DNA of 64,000 nt. It comes from Rugamonas sp. A1-17 (lineage in GTDB: Bacteria; Pseudomonadota; Gammaproteobacteria; Burkholderiales; Burkholderiaceae_D). The stretch spans positions 248,001-312,000 of the forward strand of contig JAJLPB010000008.1 of NCBI GenBank assembly GCA_025548565.1, read 5' to 3'. Positions within the stretch are counted from its first letter, which is position 1, and each line of letters begins with the position of its first letter. A program made the translations under genes and the position numbers. This document shows, piece by piece, positions 46,148-54,542 of this stretch. The notes beneath the pieces are model-generated. The model did no database searches. It saw only the letters and a list, made by a program, of their open reading frames with translations, and was not told the origin of the DNA.

Positions 46148-47689
46148 ATGCCGACCCTCGTCAAGCCCGCCATGCTCCAGCTCAAGGATATCTTCCAGCA
46201 TCCTGCTTCGCTGCTGGGCGCCATGCTGCTGGGCGGCTGGATCGGCACGCTGTTCCCCGGCAGCGCGCCGCTGCTGGCGGCGGTGTCGATGCTGTACCTG
46301 TCGCTGATCCAGATGGCGGCGCTGCCGTTCGTGATCCTGGCGGTGTACTTCGGCCTGCAGCGCCTGCCGTCCGAACCCGATTCCGGCGCGCGGCTGGCGC
46401 GGCTGGCGGCCATGTCGCTGCTGGCCATGCTGCTGTGCGCGATGGTGGGCGTGCTGGTGGCCAGCGCCAGTTCGGCCGGTGCCGGCCTGTCGGCGGCGCA
46501 GGCCACGTCGCTGGGCCGGCTGGCGCTGCGTTCGGAGGCGCAGTTCGTCATGTCCATGCACGACAGCAGCGAGTCCGCCGCCGGGCAGTGGAACATCGGC
46601 GCGCTGGTGCCGGATAACTTCTTCGGCGTGCTGGCCTACGGTTCGCTGCCGTCGGTGCTGATCGGCGTGCTGTGCTTCGGCGCCGCCGTGTCGGTGCAGG
46701 ACCCGCAGCGCTCGGCCCAGTTGAACGGCATCTTCGAAGGCATGTACCGCGCGCTGGAATCGCTGGTGCACCGCTTCAACACGCTGCTGCCGGCGGCCGC
46801 CTTCGTGCTGGCGGCCGCCGCCACCGCCACCGCCGGCGTCGAGGCCATCGTGCTGCTCAGCAGCTTCCTCGGCGCCTTCTTCTTCGCCGCCGCCGCGGTG
46901 TGCGTGGCGGCCATCGCCATCATCTGCTGGAAGCTGAACAAGTCGCCGTGGCTGGTGCTGCTGGCGCTGCGCGAGCCGATCACCGTCTGCCTGTTCTCGC
47001 CGGTGGCGGTGGCGGCGGTGCCGGGCTTCATCCAGGGCATGAGTGTGCGGCTGGGCTTCAGCCGCGGCCTGGTGGAGCTGGTCTCGCCGATCGCGCCGGT
47101 GTTCCTCAAGGCCGGCGAGGCGATGTTCTTCTCGGTGCTGGCGATCTTTGTCGCCAACCTGTACCACCATTATTTGAGCGCGGCCGACATCGCCTGGATC
47201 TGCGCGCTGTCGTGGACCGCCGCGCTGTGGTCGGTGGGCATTGCAGGCGTGAAGTCGGTGATACTCGGCGGCTTCGTGATGGCCTCGATGAGCCTGCCGC
47301 TGGAGGCGGTGCTGCCGGTGTTCATGCTGGTCGAAGTGTTGTGCGAGGGACCACGGAATTTACTTTCCTTTCTTATATCGTCAGCGTTGATTGCCTTGGT
47401 TGCCGATGGTCTGTATATTAATAATGAGCAAGTTTCCGAAGCGTGGCAGCCGTCCACGCTCAAGCTCGTCTTCACCCGCAAGCAAGCGCTGTTCGTGTTG
47501 TTCCTGTTGTTGATTGCTCTGTTCACAGTGTTTTGCGCCGGCGTGGGCTATGGCCTGCGCAAGACATACGTCATTCCCGCGCAGGCGGGAATCCATGCTG
47601 AGCGGCTTATCCCACGGTCTATGGATTCCCGCCTGCGCGGGAATGACGGATCGGTATTGGCCGCTTTGAAGACTGACTTAGGCAACTGA
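46148..47689 (+). CDS. SDF-fold protein 2, binding site altered, C-terminus supplied by a repeat element
   Basis: 513 residues from ATG 46148, 8 bases after the first SDF gene. Weak but recognisable SDF features: LYLSLIQMAALPFVILAVYFGLQRL, LVPDNFFGVLAYGSLPSVLIGVLCFG and about eight membrane segments. The helix-7 NMDGT motif is replaced by LKAGE and the hairpin-1 serines are absent. In helix 8 (EVLCEGPRNLLSFLIS) the acidic positions are Glu and the Arg is kept, but N401 and D405 equivalents are Ser. From about residue 475 the frame runs through dRS3-like repeat (VIPAQAGIH ... MDSRLRGNDG), so the last 39 residues are repeat-derived. It overlaps the next gene by one base. Confidence 0.75.
   Translation: MPTLVKPAMLQLKDIFQHPASLLGAMLLGGWIGTLFPGSAPLLAAVSMLYLSLIQMAALPFVILAVYFGLQRLPSEPDSGARLARLAAMSLLAMLLCAMVGVLVASASSAGAGLSAAQATSLGRLALRSEAQFVMSMHDSSESAAGQWNIGALVPDNFFGVLAYGSLPSVLIGVLCFGAAVSVQDPQRSAQLNGIFEGMYRALESLVHRFNTLLPAAAFVLAAAATATAGVEAIVLLSSFLGAFFFAAAAVCVAAIAIICWKLNKSPWLVLLALREPITVCLFSPVAVAAVPGFIQGMSVRLGFSRGLVELVSPIAPVFLKAGEAMFFSVLAIFVANLYHHYLSAADIAWICALSWTAALWSVGIAGVKSVILGGFVMASMSLPLEAVLPVFMLVEVLCEGPRNLLSFLISSALIALVADGLYINNEQVSEAWQPSTLKLVFTRKQALFVLFLLLIALFTVFCAGVGYGLRKTYVIPAQAGIHAERLIPRSMDSRLRGNDGSVLAALKTDLGN
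47570..47647. repeat. dRS3-like paired inverted repeat, copy 5 (within a coding frame)
   Basis: GTCATTCCCGCGCAGGCGGG-AATCCA (from 47570) and TATGGATTCCCGCCTGCGCGGGAATGAC (47620-47647) lie at the 3' end of the second SDF gene and are read through in frame. Confidence 0.9.
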
Positions 47690-48186
47690 TGATGACCTCG
47701 ATTACTCGCCGCTGTGTGCTGCTGCTTGTGCCGCTGATCGCGCTGGCCGGCTGCGGCGCCACGCGCGCGCTGTTCGGTCCCAGCATGGCCTCGCCGAGCT
47801 GGAAGTCGCTGACCTTGCGCGCCGCCGACGACGCCAACAGCAACAGCGCGGTGGCGGTGGACGTGGTGCTGGTCAAGGACCCGGCCGTGCTCGACGCGCT
47901 GCTGGCCATGCCGGCCTCGAAATGGTTCGCCACCCGCGCCGAGCTGCAGCGTACCTTCCCCGAGGCGCTCACCGTCTATCCGTACGAGCTGGTGCCGGCC
48001 CAGACGATCAAGCTGAACGATAAAAAATGGAGCGACCAGAAGGCCTGGGCCGCGCTGGTGTTCGCCGGCTACAGCAACGCCGGCGAGCACCGCGAGCGCC
48101 TGCTGCTGAACGCGTCGGCATATGTTGTGCAACTGAACGCGCAGGGCTTTAGTGCGAAAGAGCCCAAAGCCGGCGCGGCGCAGTAG
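47689..48186 (+). CDS. tssJ: TssJ-like outer-membrane lipoprotein of the T6SS
   Basis: 165 residues from ATG 47689 (a second ATG at 47692 is equally possible). A lipobox LAGC places the acylated Cys at residue 22. The mature part has about 140 residues with SVAVDVVLVKDPAVLDALLAMPASKWFATRAEL-like beta/helical features and KLNDKKWSDQKAWAALVFAGY. Size, lipobox and position immediately before tssK-tssL-tssM fit TssJ, which anchors TssM to the outer membrane. The primary sequence is divergent from classical VasD/TssJ, so the assignment rests partly on context. Confidence 0.65.
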   Translation: MMTSITRRCVLLLVPLIALAGCGATRALFGPSMASPSWKSLTLRAADDANSNSAVAVDVVLVKDPAVLDALLAMPASKWFATRAELQRTFPEALTVYPYELVPAQTIKLNDKKWSDQKAWAALVFAGYSNAGEHRERLLLNASAYVVQLNAQGFSAKEPKAGAAQ

Positions 48187-48203
48187 ATTATGAAAGCGAC
48201 TCA

Positions 48204-49529
48204 ATGACCGTACCTCAACTTTCACATCGCATCCAGTGGCACGAAGGCATGATGCTGACGCCGCAGCACTTCCAGCAGGAAGGCGCGCGCATCGACGCGC
48301 TGCTGGCCTGGCAATCGATGGCGGCCAATCCCTACGGCTGGGGCGTGCGCGAGCTCGTCATCGACGAGGCGCTGCTGACCACCGGCCTGCTGCGCGTCCA
48401 GCAGCTGGAGGCGATCCTGCCCAACGGCATGGCCGTGACCTACGACAGCGCGCTGGCGCAGGGCCAGCCGCTGGAGCTGGACCTGGCGCCGTGGGCCGAG
48501 GCGATGGCGCAGCAGGACCTGGCGGTGTATCTGGTGGTGGGCAACACGCGCTCGCTGCGCCAGCCGGGCCAGCCCGCCATGTTCCGCGGCGTCGAGAGCC
48601 CGGCCGTGGAGGACGAGGTGTCGCAGGCGCTGCCGGCCGACGTGCCGCGCATGGCGGTCAACCTGGGGCTGGCGGCCGGACCGGTGCCGTCGGCGGCCTA
48701 CACCGCGCTGCGGCTGATGACGGTCAACAAGGGCAACGAGATCGTGCACCGCGGCGCCTACCTGCCGGCCATGCTGGACGTGCCGGCCGCGTCCACCGTG
48801 CGCCAGCGCGCGCAGCACCTGGTCACGCAGATGCGCAACAAGGCGGTGTTCCTGGCGCGCCAGACCGCGCAGCCGTCGTCGCGCACCGAGGACCGCATCA
48901 ACCTGCTGGAGCAGAAGGCCCGGCTGTCGAGCCTGATCCTCAACCTGCCGGTGCTGGAAGCCTTGCTGCGCAGCCCGTCCGTGCATCCGATGCCGCTGTA
49001 CCTGGCGTTGTGCGCGCAGCTGGGGCCGCTGGCGACGCTGCGTCCCGGCGCCGTGCCCATCATGCCGCCGGCCTACGACCACGCCGACACCGCGCCGGCC
49101 TTCGACGCCGTGCTGACCGCGCTGGCCGACTTGGTGGGCGAGGTCAGCCAGGAGTGGAAGACCTGCGTGTTCGGCTACGACAGCCAGGCGTTCTCGCTGG
49201 CGATGCAGGCGGACTGGCTGGGCGCGCGGCTGGTGGTGGGCCTGCGCGGCCAGCCCGAGCGCGAGGCCACGCAATGGATGGCGGGCGCGGTGATCGGCTC
49301 GCAGACGGTGTGGACCTCGCTGACCGACCGCCGCGTGCTGGGCGCGCCGCGCAGCCGCATCGACGCCGCGCCCGAGCTGGGCCTGCGCGCCAGCGCCGGC
49401 TACACCTTGTTCAGCGTGGAAGTGTCGGATGAATTTATCGTGGCCGGCCAGGCTTTATTGATCAGCAACGCCAATGAAAGCCTGCAGACGCAGCGTCCGC
49501 AGGAAGTGGTGTTGTTCATAAAGGGATGA
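48204..49529 (+). CDS. tssK: T6SS baseplate-membrane adaptor TssK (VasE)
   Basis: 441 residues. The N-terminus RIQWHEGMMLTPQHFQQEGARIDALLAWQ is the invariant TssK opening, and YGWGVRELVIDEALLTTGLLRVQQLEAILPNG continues the shell domain. TssK is a receptor-binding-protein-like trimer linking the baseplate wedge to TssL/TssM. The C-terminal head ends with NANESLQTQRPQEVVLFIKG. It starts 18 bases after the lipoprotein stop and 4 bases separate it from tssL. Confidence 0.96.
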   Translation: MTVPQLSHRIQWHEGMMLTPQHFQQEGARIDALLAWQSMAANPYGWGVRELVIDEALLTTGLLRVQQLEAILPNGMAVTYDSALAQGQPLELDLAPWAEAMAQQDLAVYLVVGNTRSLRQPGQPAMFRGVESPAVEDEVSQALPADVPRMAVNLGLAAGPVPSAAYTALRLMTVNKGNEIVHRGAYLPAMLDVPAASTVRQRAQHLVTQMRNKAVFLARQTAQPSSRTEDRINLLEQKARLSSLILNLPVLEALLRSPSVHPMPLYLALCAQLGPLATLRPGAVPIMPPAYDHADTAPAFDAVLTALADLVGEVSQEWKTCVFGYDSQAFSLAMQADWLGARLVVGLRGQPEREATQWMAGAVIGSQTVWTSLTDRRVLGAPRSRIDAAPELGLRASAGYTLFSVEVSDEFIVAGQALLISNANESLQTQRPQEVVLFIKG

Positions 49530-49533
49530 TGCC

Positions 49534-50307
49534 GTGAACTTTGGAACCAACAACGCAGCGCCGGCGCAGACGCCGGCGGCCTGGAGCGGCAGCATCAGCG
49601 AGGGCGTGGACCTGGCCTCGGTGCAGTTCCGCGACTTCTACGACGTGCTGTCGCGCTCGGCGCAGGCGGCCACGCGGGTGGGCGAGGGCGAGGCCAGGGC
49701 GGCCGCCGAGGCGCTCAGCCGCCAGCTGTGCCAGCTGATCGAGCTGCAGTCGCTGGAGGCGCGCCGCATCGTCGGCAAGGCCGGCATCGAGGCCGAGGTG
49801 CAGGGCCGCTTCCTGAAGGCGGCGCTGGCCGACGAGGTGCTGCTGAACACCGAGTGGGCCGGGCGCGGCTACTGGCGCCATGTGCTGATCGAGACCACGC
49901 TGTTCAAGTCCAGCTTTGCCGGCGAGCGCGTGTTCGACGACCTGGACCAGCTGCTGCGCGAGCGCGAGGCGGCGCGCCGCAACGTCGGCCGGCTGTACCT
50001 GTACCTGCTGTCGCTGGGCTTCCAGGGCCGGTATCGCGGCCAGAAGCAGGACAAGATCGCCGAGTACCGGCGCGAGCTGTTCCAGTTCGTCTACCTGCGG
50101 CCGGCCGACCTGCAGGGGCGCGACCGCACGCTGTCCGAGCAGGCCTACGCCAGCACGCTGTCGCACCTGGCGGCGCGGCGCCTGCCCAAGTTTAACCGCA
50201 GCGGCATGATGTTCGTGCTGGCGCTGCTGATATTGCTGGGACTGTCTGAACTGTTGTGGCTGTGGCAATCGTGGCCGGTACGCGCCGCGCTCGCCACGAC
50301 CGTGTGA
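49534..50307 (+). CDS. tssL: T6SS membrane protein TssL (DotU/IcmH)
   Basis: 257 residues from GTG 49534. The cytoplasmic hook domain has FRDFYDVLSRSAQ, EVQGRFLKAALADEVLLNTEWAGRGYWRHVLIETTLF (the ADExLLNxxW signature) and LYLYLLSLGFQGRYRG. A single C-terminal membrane helix (SGMMFVLALLILLGLSELLWLW) ends the protein. It lacks the peptidoglycan-binding OmpA extension, and no separate OmpA-like gene is present in the locus. A single repeat half lies in the gap to tssM. Confidence 0.95.
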   Translation: MNFGTNNAAPAQTPAAWSGSISEGVDLASVQFRDFYDVLSRSAQAATRVGEGEARAAAEALSRQLCQLIELQSLEARRIVGKAGIEAEVQGRFLKAALADEVLLNTEWAGRGYWRHVLIETTLFKSSFAGERVFDDLDQLLREREAARRNVGRLYLYLLSLGFQGRYRGQKQDKIAEYRRELFQFVYLRPADLQGRDRTLSEQAYASTLSHLAARRLPKFNRSGMMFVLALLILLGLSELLWLWQSWPVRAALATTV

Positions 50308-50314
50308 ATAGCTC

Positions 50315-50340
50315 GTCATTCCCGCCTGCGCGGGAACGAC
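50315..50340. repeat. dRS3-like inverted repeat, copy 6 (single half)
   Basis: GTCATTCCCGCCTGCGCGGG-AACGAC in the tssL-tssM gap. Only one hairpin is present, unlike the other five copies. Confidence 0.85.
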
Positions 50341-50361
50341 TCACTCCGGGACGACTGAATA

Positions 50362-53300
50362 GTGTTCAACTTCTTGTCAGATAACACGGCCATTGCCACC
50401 TTGCTGGTGCTGACGCTGCTCGTCATGCTGCTGTTCGCGGTGGTCATCTGGGCGGCGATGAAGGGCGCGGAAAAAGCCGACAAGCCGGCCGACCAGAAAC
50501 CGCGCCTGATCAGCGTGGACTCGCTCAAGCAATCGTTCCGCGTGGCGGTGGAGCTGATCGAAAATAATATCGCGGCCCGCTCGGAGCGCTACAGCCTGGC
50601 CTGGACCCTGGTGCTCAACGAGGACAGCGCCGGGCGCGAGCTGCCGCTGCTGCAATCGGGCCTGCAAAGCGCGCTCAGCGCGGACAGCACGCTGACCGCC
50701 GGCGCCCAGGGCATCAACTGGAACTTCTTCGACCAGGGCATCGCGGTGCAACTGCAGTCGGACTACCTGGGCTCGCCCGATCCCGAGGCGTCCGGCGGCA
50801 ACGCCAACACCACCTGGGACGACTTCCTCGGCCTGTGCCGCAACTACCGGCCCGACCGGCCCTTCGATTCCATCGTCGTGGCGATCCCGGCGCGCGCCTT
50901 CCTCGACGCCGACGGCACCGGCCAGCTCGACCTGGCCGCGCGCGCCAAGGCCATCCACCGCCGCCTGTGGCTGGCGCAGAACCGGCTGGCGTTGCGCTTC
51001 CCGATCTACCTGGCCATCACCGATTGCGAGACCATCCCCGGCTTCGCCCGCTTCGCGGCCGCGCTGCCGGAGCCGCTGCGCCGCTCGATGCTGGGCTGGT
51101 CGTCGCCGCACGAGCTGGCCGCGCCGTTCCAGGCGCAATGGATAGAGACGGCGATGAACGAGATCGTCCGCACGCTGTCCGACAGTTGCGCCGAGCTGTG
51201 CGCGCTGGAGCCGTCGGATTCGGACAGCAGCGAATACTTCCTGCTGCCCAACCAGGTCGAGCGCCTGCGCGCCGGCCTCAAGCTGTTCGCCGAGGAGTTG
51301 ATGCGGCCCAGCGCCTACCACGAGCCCTTCCTGCTGCGCGGCATTTACCTGACCGGCGATTGCAGCGACGAGGCGGCCCTGCTGGGCGATGGCGCCGCGC
51401 CGGCCGACGACGGCTTCATGCCGGTCGACCAGGCCGCCGCGACCCCGCCCGCCGCGCTGCCGGACCGGGCCGAGCCGACGCTGGCCGGCGGCGCCGCGCC
51501 GGCCTATGTGCCGGGGCAGGGCAGCGCCGTGCCAGCCTTCCTGCGCGATATCTTCGAGCGCAAGATCTTCGCCGAGGCCGGGCTGGTGCGCTCGTCGTCG
51601 GTGCACCGCATGCGCCGTCCGGCGATGAACCGCATGGCGCGCTGGAGCGCCATCGGCATCCCCGTGGTGTGGGTGGTGGGGCTGCTGTTCGCCACGCTCA
51701 ACCTGCACCGGCTCAGCTCCGACGTGGTGGTCTACCTGCACAAGCTGGACCGCGATTCGCGCGCCAGTCTGCTGGCCAGCAGCCACAACGTGATCGACCC
51801 GGCGCAGAGCCGCCAGCGCGCGATGGAGGCGCTGCAGAATATCGAGCAGATGGGCAACGCCCGCCTGGGCTCGTTGTTCATGCCCGGCTCGTGGCCGTGG
51901 TTCGACAACCTGCACCAGCGCGTGCAGAACCGCATGGAAAAAGGCTTCGCCGACAACGCCTTCGATCCGCTGCGGCGCTCGATGTACAGCCGCGTGAGCG
52001 AGCTGACCGGCGTGCCCATCGATCCGATCTCGGGCAGCCTGGTGATCGGCGGCCGCTGCACGCTGCCGGCGCGCTGGAACGAGATGACGGTGGCGCCGAA
52101 CACCGCGCTGAACATGGAGAACCTGCCGGAATTCTCGGCGCTGCTGCAATACGTGGCGCGCATGGAGCAGCTCGACCAGGTGCAGCAGGCGATGATGCGG
52201 CTGAAGTCGGCCAGCTCCGGCCCGCCGTCCGGCGAGGACCTGGCGCTGGTGGTGCGGGTGCTGCTGGGCACCGAGCTCAACGGCGACCCCACGCGCACCG
52301 CCAAGTTGTTCCGCCAGGTGGCCAGGGAGGTGCAGTCGCTCACCGTCGAACCATTGCAGGAAGCGGCCAGCTGTTCGTTCAAGCTGGCCGTCAAGGCCAC
52401 CGCCAAGCGCATGTTCGTCAACAACGGCTTGCTGAAGGCCGAACAGACCATCGGCGAATCCTCGGCCGCGCTGTACGAGTCCGATCCCAAGGCCGACGCC
52501 GCCACCAACATCGCCATCTGGCAGGCGCTGCGCACCGCGCTGCGGGCGCAGGAAGCCTACCTGACCACCGGCAAGGGCGCGTGGATGCACCGCAGCACGC
52601 CGGACCTGGGCCCGGCCTGGGACAACCTGCTGCAAAAGGTCGAGAGCGTCTCGCTGCTGGGCAAGGCCGCCGCCGACGACGCCCGCAAGCAGACCGACGA
52701 CGGCTTCAACCAGTTCATCTCGCTGTGGGACGCGACCTTGTCGGCCGACAGCCATTCGCAGGGACTGAGCTCGGGCCTGGAATGGTCGGAGGCCAATTCC
52801 GCCTGGGCCTTCGCGGCCGACCGCAAGGCGCTGCTGGACGCGCTCAACGGCCTGCTGTCGCAGCCGTTCATGAAGGTCAACCACCTGAGCCGCCTGCCGG
52901 ACGTGCCGGCCGGTTCCACCGTCAGCTGGGACGGTCCGCGGCTGGACCAGGTGCTGGCGCTGGGCGACGCCCGCAAGCGGGTGCAGACCGACTTCCTGCC
53001 CAAGTTCCCCAACATGCTGCAGGCGCCGGCCGCGCGCCTGGCCGACGGCGCGCTGGCCGAGACCGCGCGCGACATGCTGTCGCAGGCCTACATCGTGTCG
53101 GCGCGCGAGGTGCAGGCGCCGGCCGCCGAGGCCGACCGCGCCAAGGCGCTGCGCATCCGCTCGTGGCTGCAGGATATCGCGGCGGCCGGCGTGGCCGACA
53201 ACCTCACGGCCGTGCTCACGCGCGACGCGCTGACCCGCCTGCAACTGCTGGATGAAACGCTGACGCGGGCCGAGGTGTTCGTGCCGCGCGACCGCGCCTT

Positions 53301-54519
53301 CCGTTCGTGGAACGGCGAGAAGGCGCCGCTGCTGGACGCCTTCGGCGCGGCCGACGCCGGCGCGCTGGCGGCCTACGTGCAGCAGCAGCAAGCCTTCATC
53401 GAGGCCACCGGCAAGGACGCCGAGACGCTGCTGATGCAATTGGGCGGCGCCGGCGCCGGCAATCCGCTGGTGACGCGCTGGCAAGCCACGGTGGCCGACC
53501 TGAACCGCTACAAGCTCAAGAGCCCGACCAGCAGCCTGGGCGCGCTGGAGCAGTTCGTGCTGTCCGGCGCGGCCGACCTCGACATCAACAACTGCCTGGA
53601 CAAGCTGTCGGCGCGCGCCGCGCAGCGCCGCGCCACCGACGTGTTCTCCGAGCGCATGCAGGGTCTGCAGGCCGGCCTGTACTCGCGCTGCCGCGAGCTG
53701 CTGCAGACCGGCTACCAGGACGCCTGGACCCGTTTCGCCGACGCCTTCAACGCCGGCCTGGCCAACCGCGCGCCGTTCCGTTCGCTGGCGCCGGACGCCA
53801 ACGCCGGTGCCAAAAACGGCGCGGCCGACAAGGTGCCGGCCGACGTGGACGAGGTCGGTTCCGTGCTCAAGCTGTTCGACCGCGTGCACGTGCTGGCGCT
53901 GGCCTCGGACCGCGACCCGACGCGGCCGTCGCCGGCCAGCACCGTGCGCAAGGTCGACGAGCAGATGCAGAAGGTGCGCGAGTTCCTGGCGCCGCTGTAT
54001 CCGAGCGAGGAAGGGCAGGCCGCCGGCCTGGACGTGATGGCCGAGTTCCGCGCCAACAGCGCCGCCGAAAGCGAGGGCAACCAGATCATCGACTGGTCGC
54101 TGACCATTGGCGGCCAGACCCAGCACCAGCGCGACGCCCCGCGCGCGCTGCGCTGGGAGCCGGGCCTGCCGCTGGTGCTGACCTTGCGCGTGGCGCAGGA
54201 CGGTCCGGCCATTCCGAAAGCCGAGGCCGGCCATCCCGGCATGGCGGTGGACGGCCGCACCGTCAGCTACCGCTTCGACGATCCGTGGGCGCTGTTCAGC
54301 TTTGTGTCGGCCTACCGCGAGAGCGACGCGGCGCCGGCGTCGGGCGCGCGCTCGCAGCTGCTCAAGTTCGAGTTCCCGATGAGCGCGGTCGGCGACGGCC
54401 GCATCCAGACCCGCGACAGCCGCGCCAGGGTGTACGTGCGGCTGACCGTGAGCGCTGCCGGCAAGCGCACGCCGCTGGTGTGGCCGCCGGTGTTTCCTGT
54501 CAAGGCACCGGCCTGGTAG
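50362..54519 (+). CDS. tssM: T6SS membrane-complex protein TssM (IcmF/VasK)
   Basis: 1385 residues from GTG 50362. Membrane helices lie near residues 12-33 (LLVLTLLVMLLFAVVIWAAM) and 428-447 (SAIGIPVVWVVGLLFATL), the usual topology before the large periplasmic part that reaches TssJ. The cytoplasmic domain keeps RYSLAWTLVLN and LPLLQSGL, but the P-loop region reads NEDSAGRE (residues 86-93) instead of GxxGxGKT, so ATP/GTP binding at this site is unlikely. The C-terminal IcmF-related and TssM_C beta domains are full length. TssM length and position after tssL are standard. Confidence 0.93.
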   Translation: MFNFLSDNTAIATLLVLTLLVMLLFAVVIWAAMKGAEKADKPADQKPRLISVDSLKQSFRVAVELIENNIAARSERYSLAWTLVLNEDSAGRELPLLQSGLQSALSADSTLTAGAQGINWNFFDQGIAVQLQSDYLGSPDPEASGGNANTTWDDFLGLCRNYRPDRPFDSIVVAIPARAFLDADGTGQLDLAARAKAIHRRLWLAQNRLALRFPIYLAITDCETIPGFARFAAALPEPLRRSMLGWSSPHELAAPFQAQWIETAMNEIVRTLSDSCAELCALEPSDSDSSEYFLLPNQVERLRAGLKLFAEELMRPSAYHEPFLLRGIYLTGDCSDEAALLGDGAAPADDGFMPVDQAAATPPAALPDRAEPTLAGGAAPAYVPGQGSAVPAFLRDIFERKIFAEAGLVRSSSVHRMRRPAMNRMARWSAIGIPVVWVVGLLFATLNLHRLSSDVVVYLHKLDRDSRASLLASSHNVIDPAQSRQRAMEALQNIEQMGNARLGSLFMPGSWPWFDNLHQRVQNRMEKGFADNAFDPLRRSMYSRVSELTGVPIDPISGSLVIGGRCTLPARWNEMTVAPNTALNMENLPEFSALLQYVARMEQLDQVQQAMMRLKSASSGPPSGEDLALVVRVLLGTELNGDPTRTAKLFRQVAREVQSLTVEPLQEAASCSFKLAVKATAKRMFVNNGLLKAEQTIGESSAALYESDPKADAATNIAIWQALRTALRAQEAYLTTGKGAWMHRSTPDLGPAWDNLLQKVESVSLLGKAAADDARKQTDDGFNQFISLWDATLSADSHSQGLSSGLEWSEANSAWAFAADRKALLDALNGLLSQPFMKVNHLSRLPDVPAGSTVSWDGPRLDQVLALGDARKRVQTDFLPKFPNMLQAPAARLADGALAETARDMLSQAYIVSAREVQAPAAEADRAKALRIRSWLQDIAAAGVADNLTAVLTRDALTRLQLLDETLTRAEVFVPRDRAFRSWNGEKAPLLDAFGAADAGALAAYVQQQQAFIEATGKDAETLLMQLGGAGAGNPLVTRWQATVADLNRYKLKSPTSSLGALEQFVLSGAADLDINNCLDKLSARAAQRRATDVFSERMQGLQAGLYSRCRELLQTGYQDAWTRFADAFNAGLANRAPFRSLAPDANAGAKNGAADKVPADVDEVGSVLKLFDRVHVLALASDRDPTRPSPASTVRKVDEQMQKVREFLAPLYPSEEGQAAGLDVMAEFRANSAAESEGNQIIDWSLTIGGQTQHQRDAPRALRWEPGLPLVLTLRVAQDGPAIPKAEAGHPGMAVDGRTVSYRFDDPWALFSFVSAYRESDAAPASGARSQLLKFEFPMSAVGDGRIQTRDSRARVYVRLTVSAAGKRTPLVWPPVFPVKAPAW

Positions 54520-54542
54520 GCCGGTTTGAACGAGGTGTTGCC

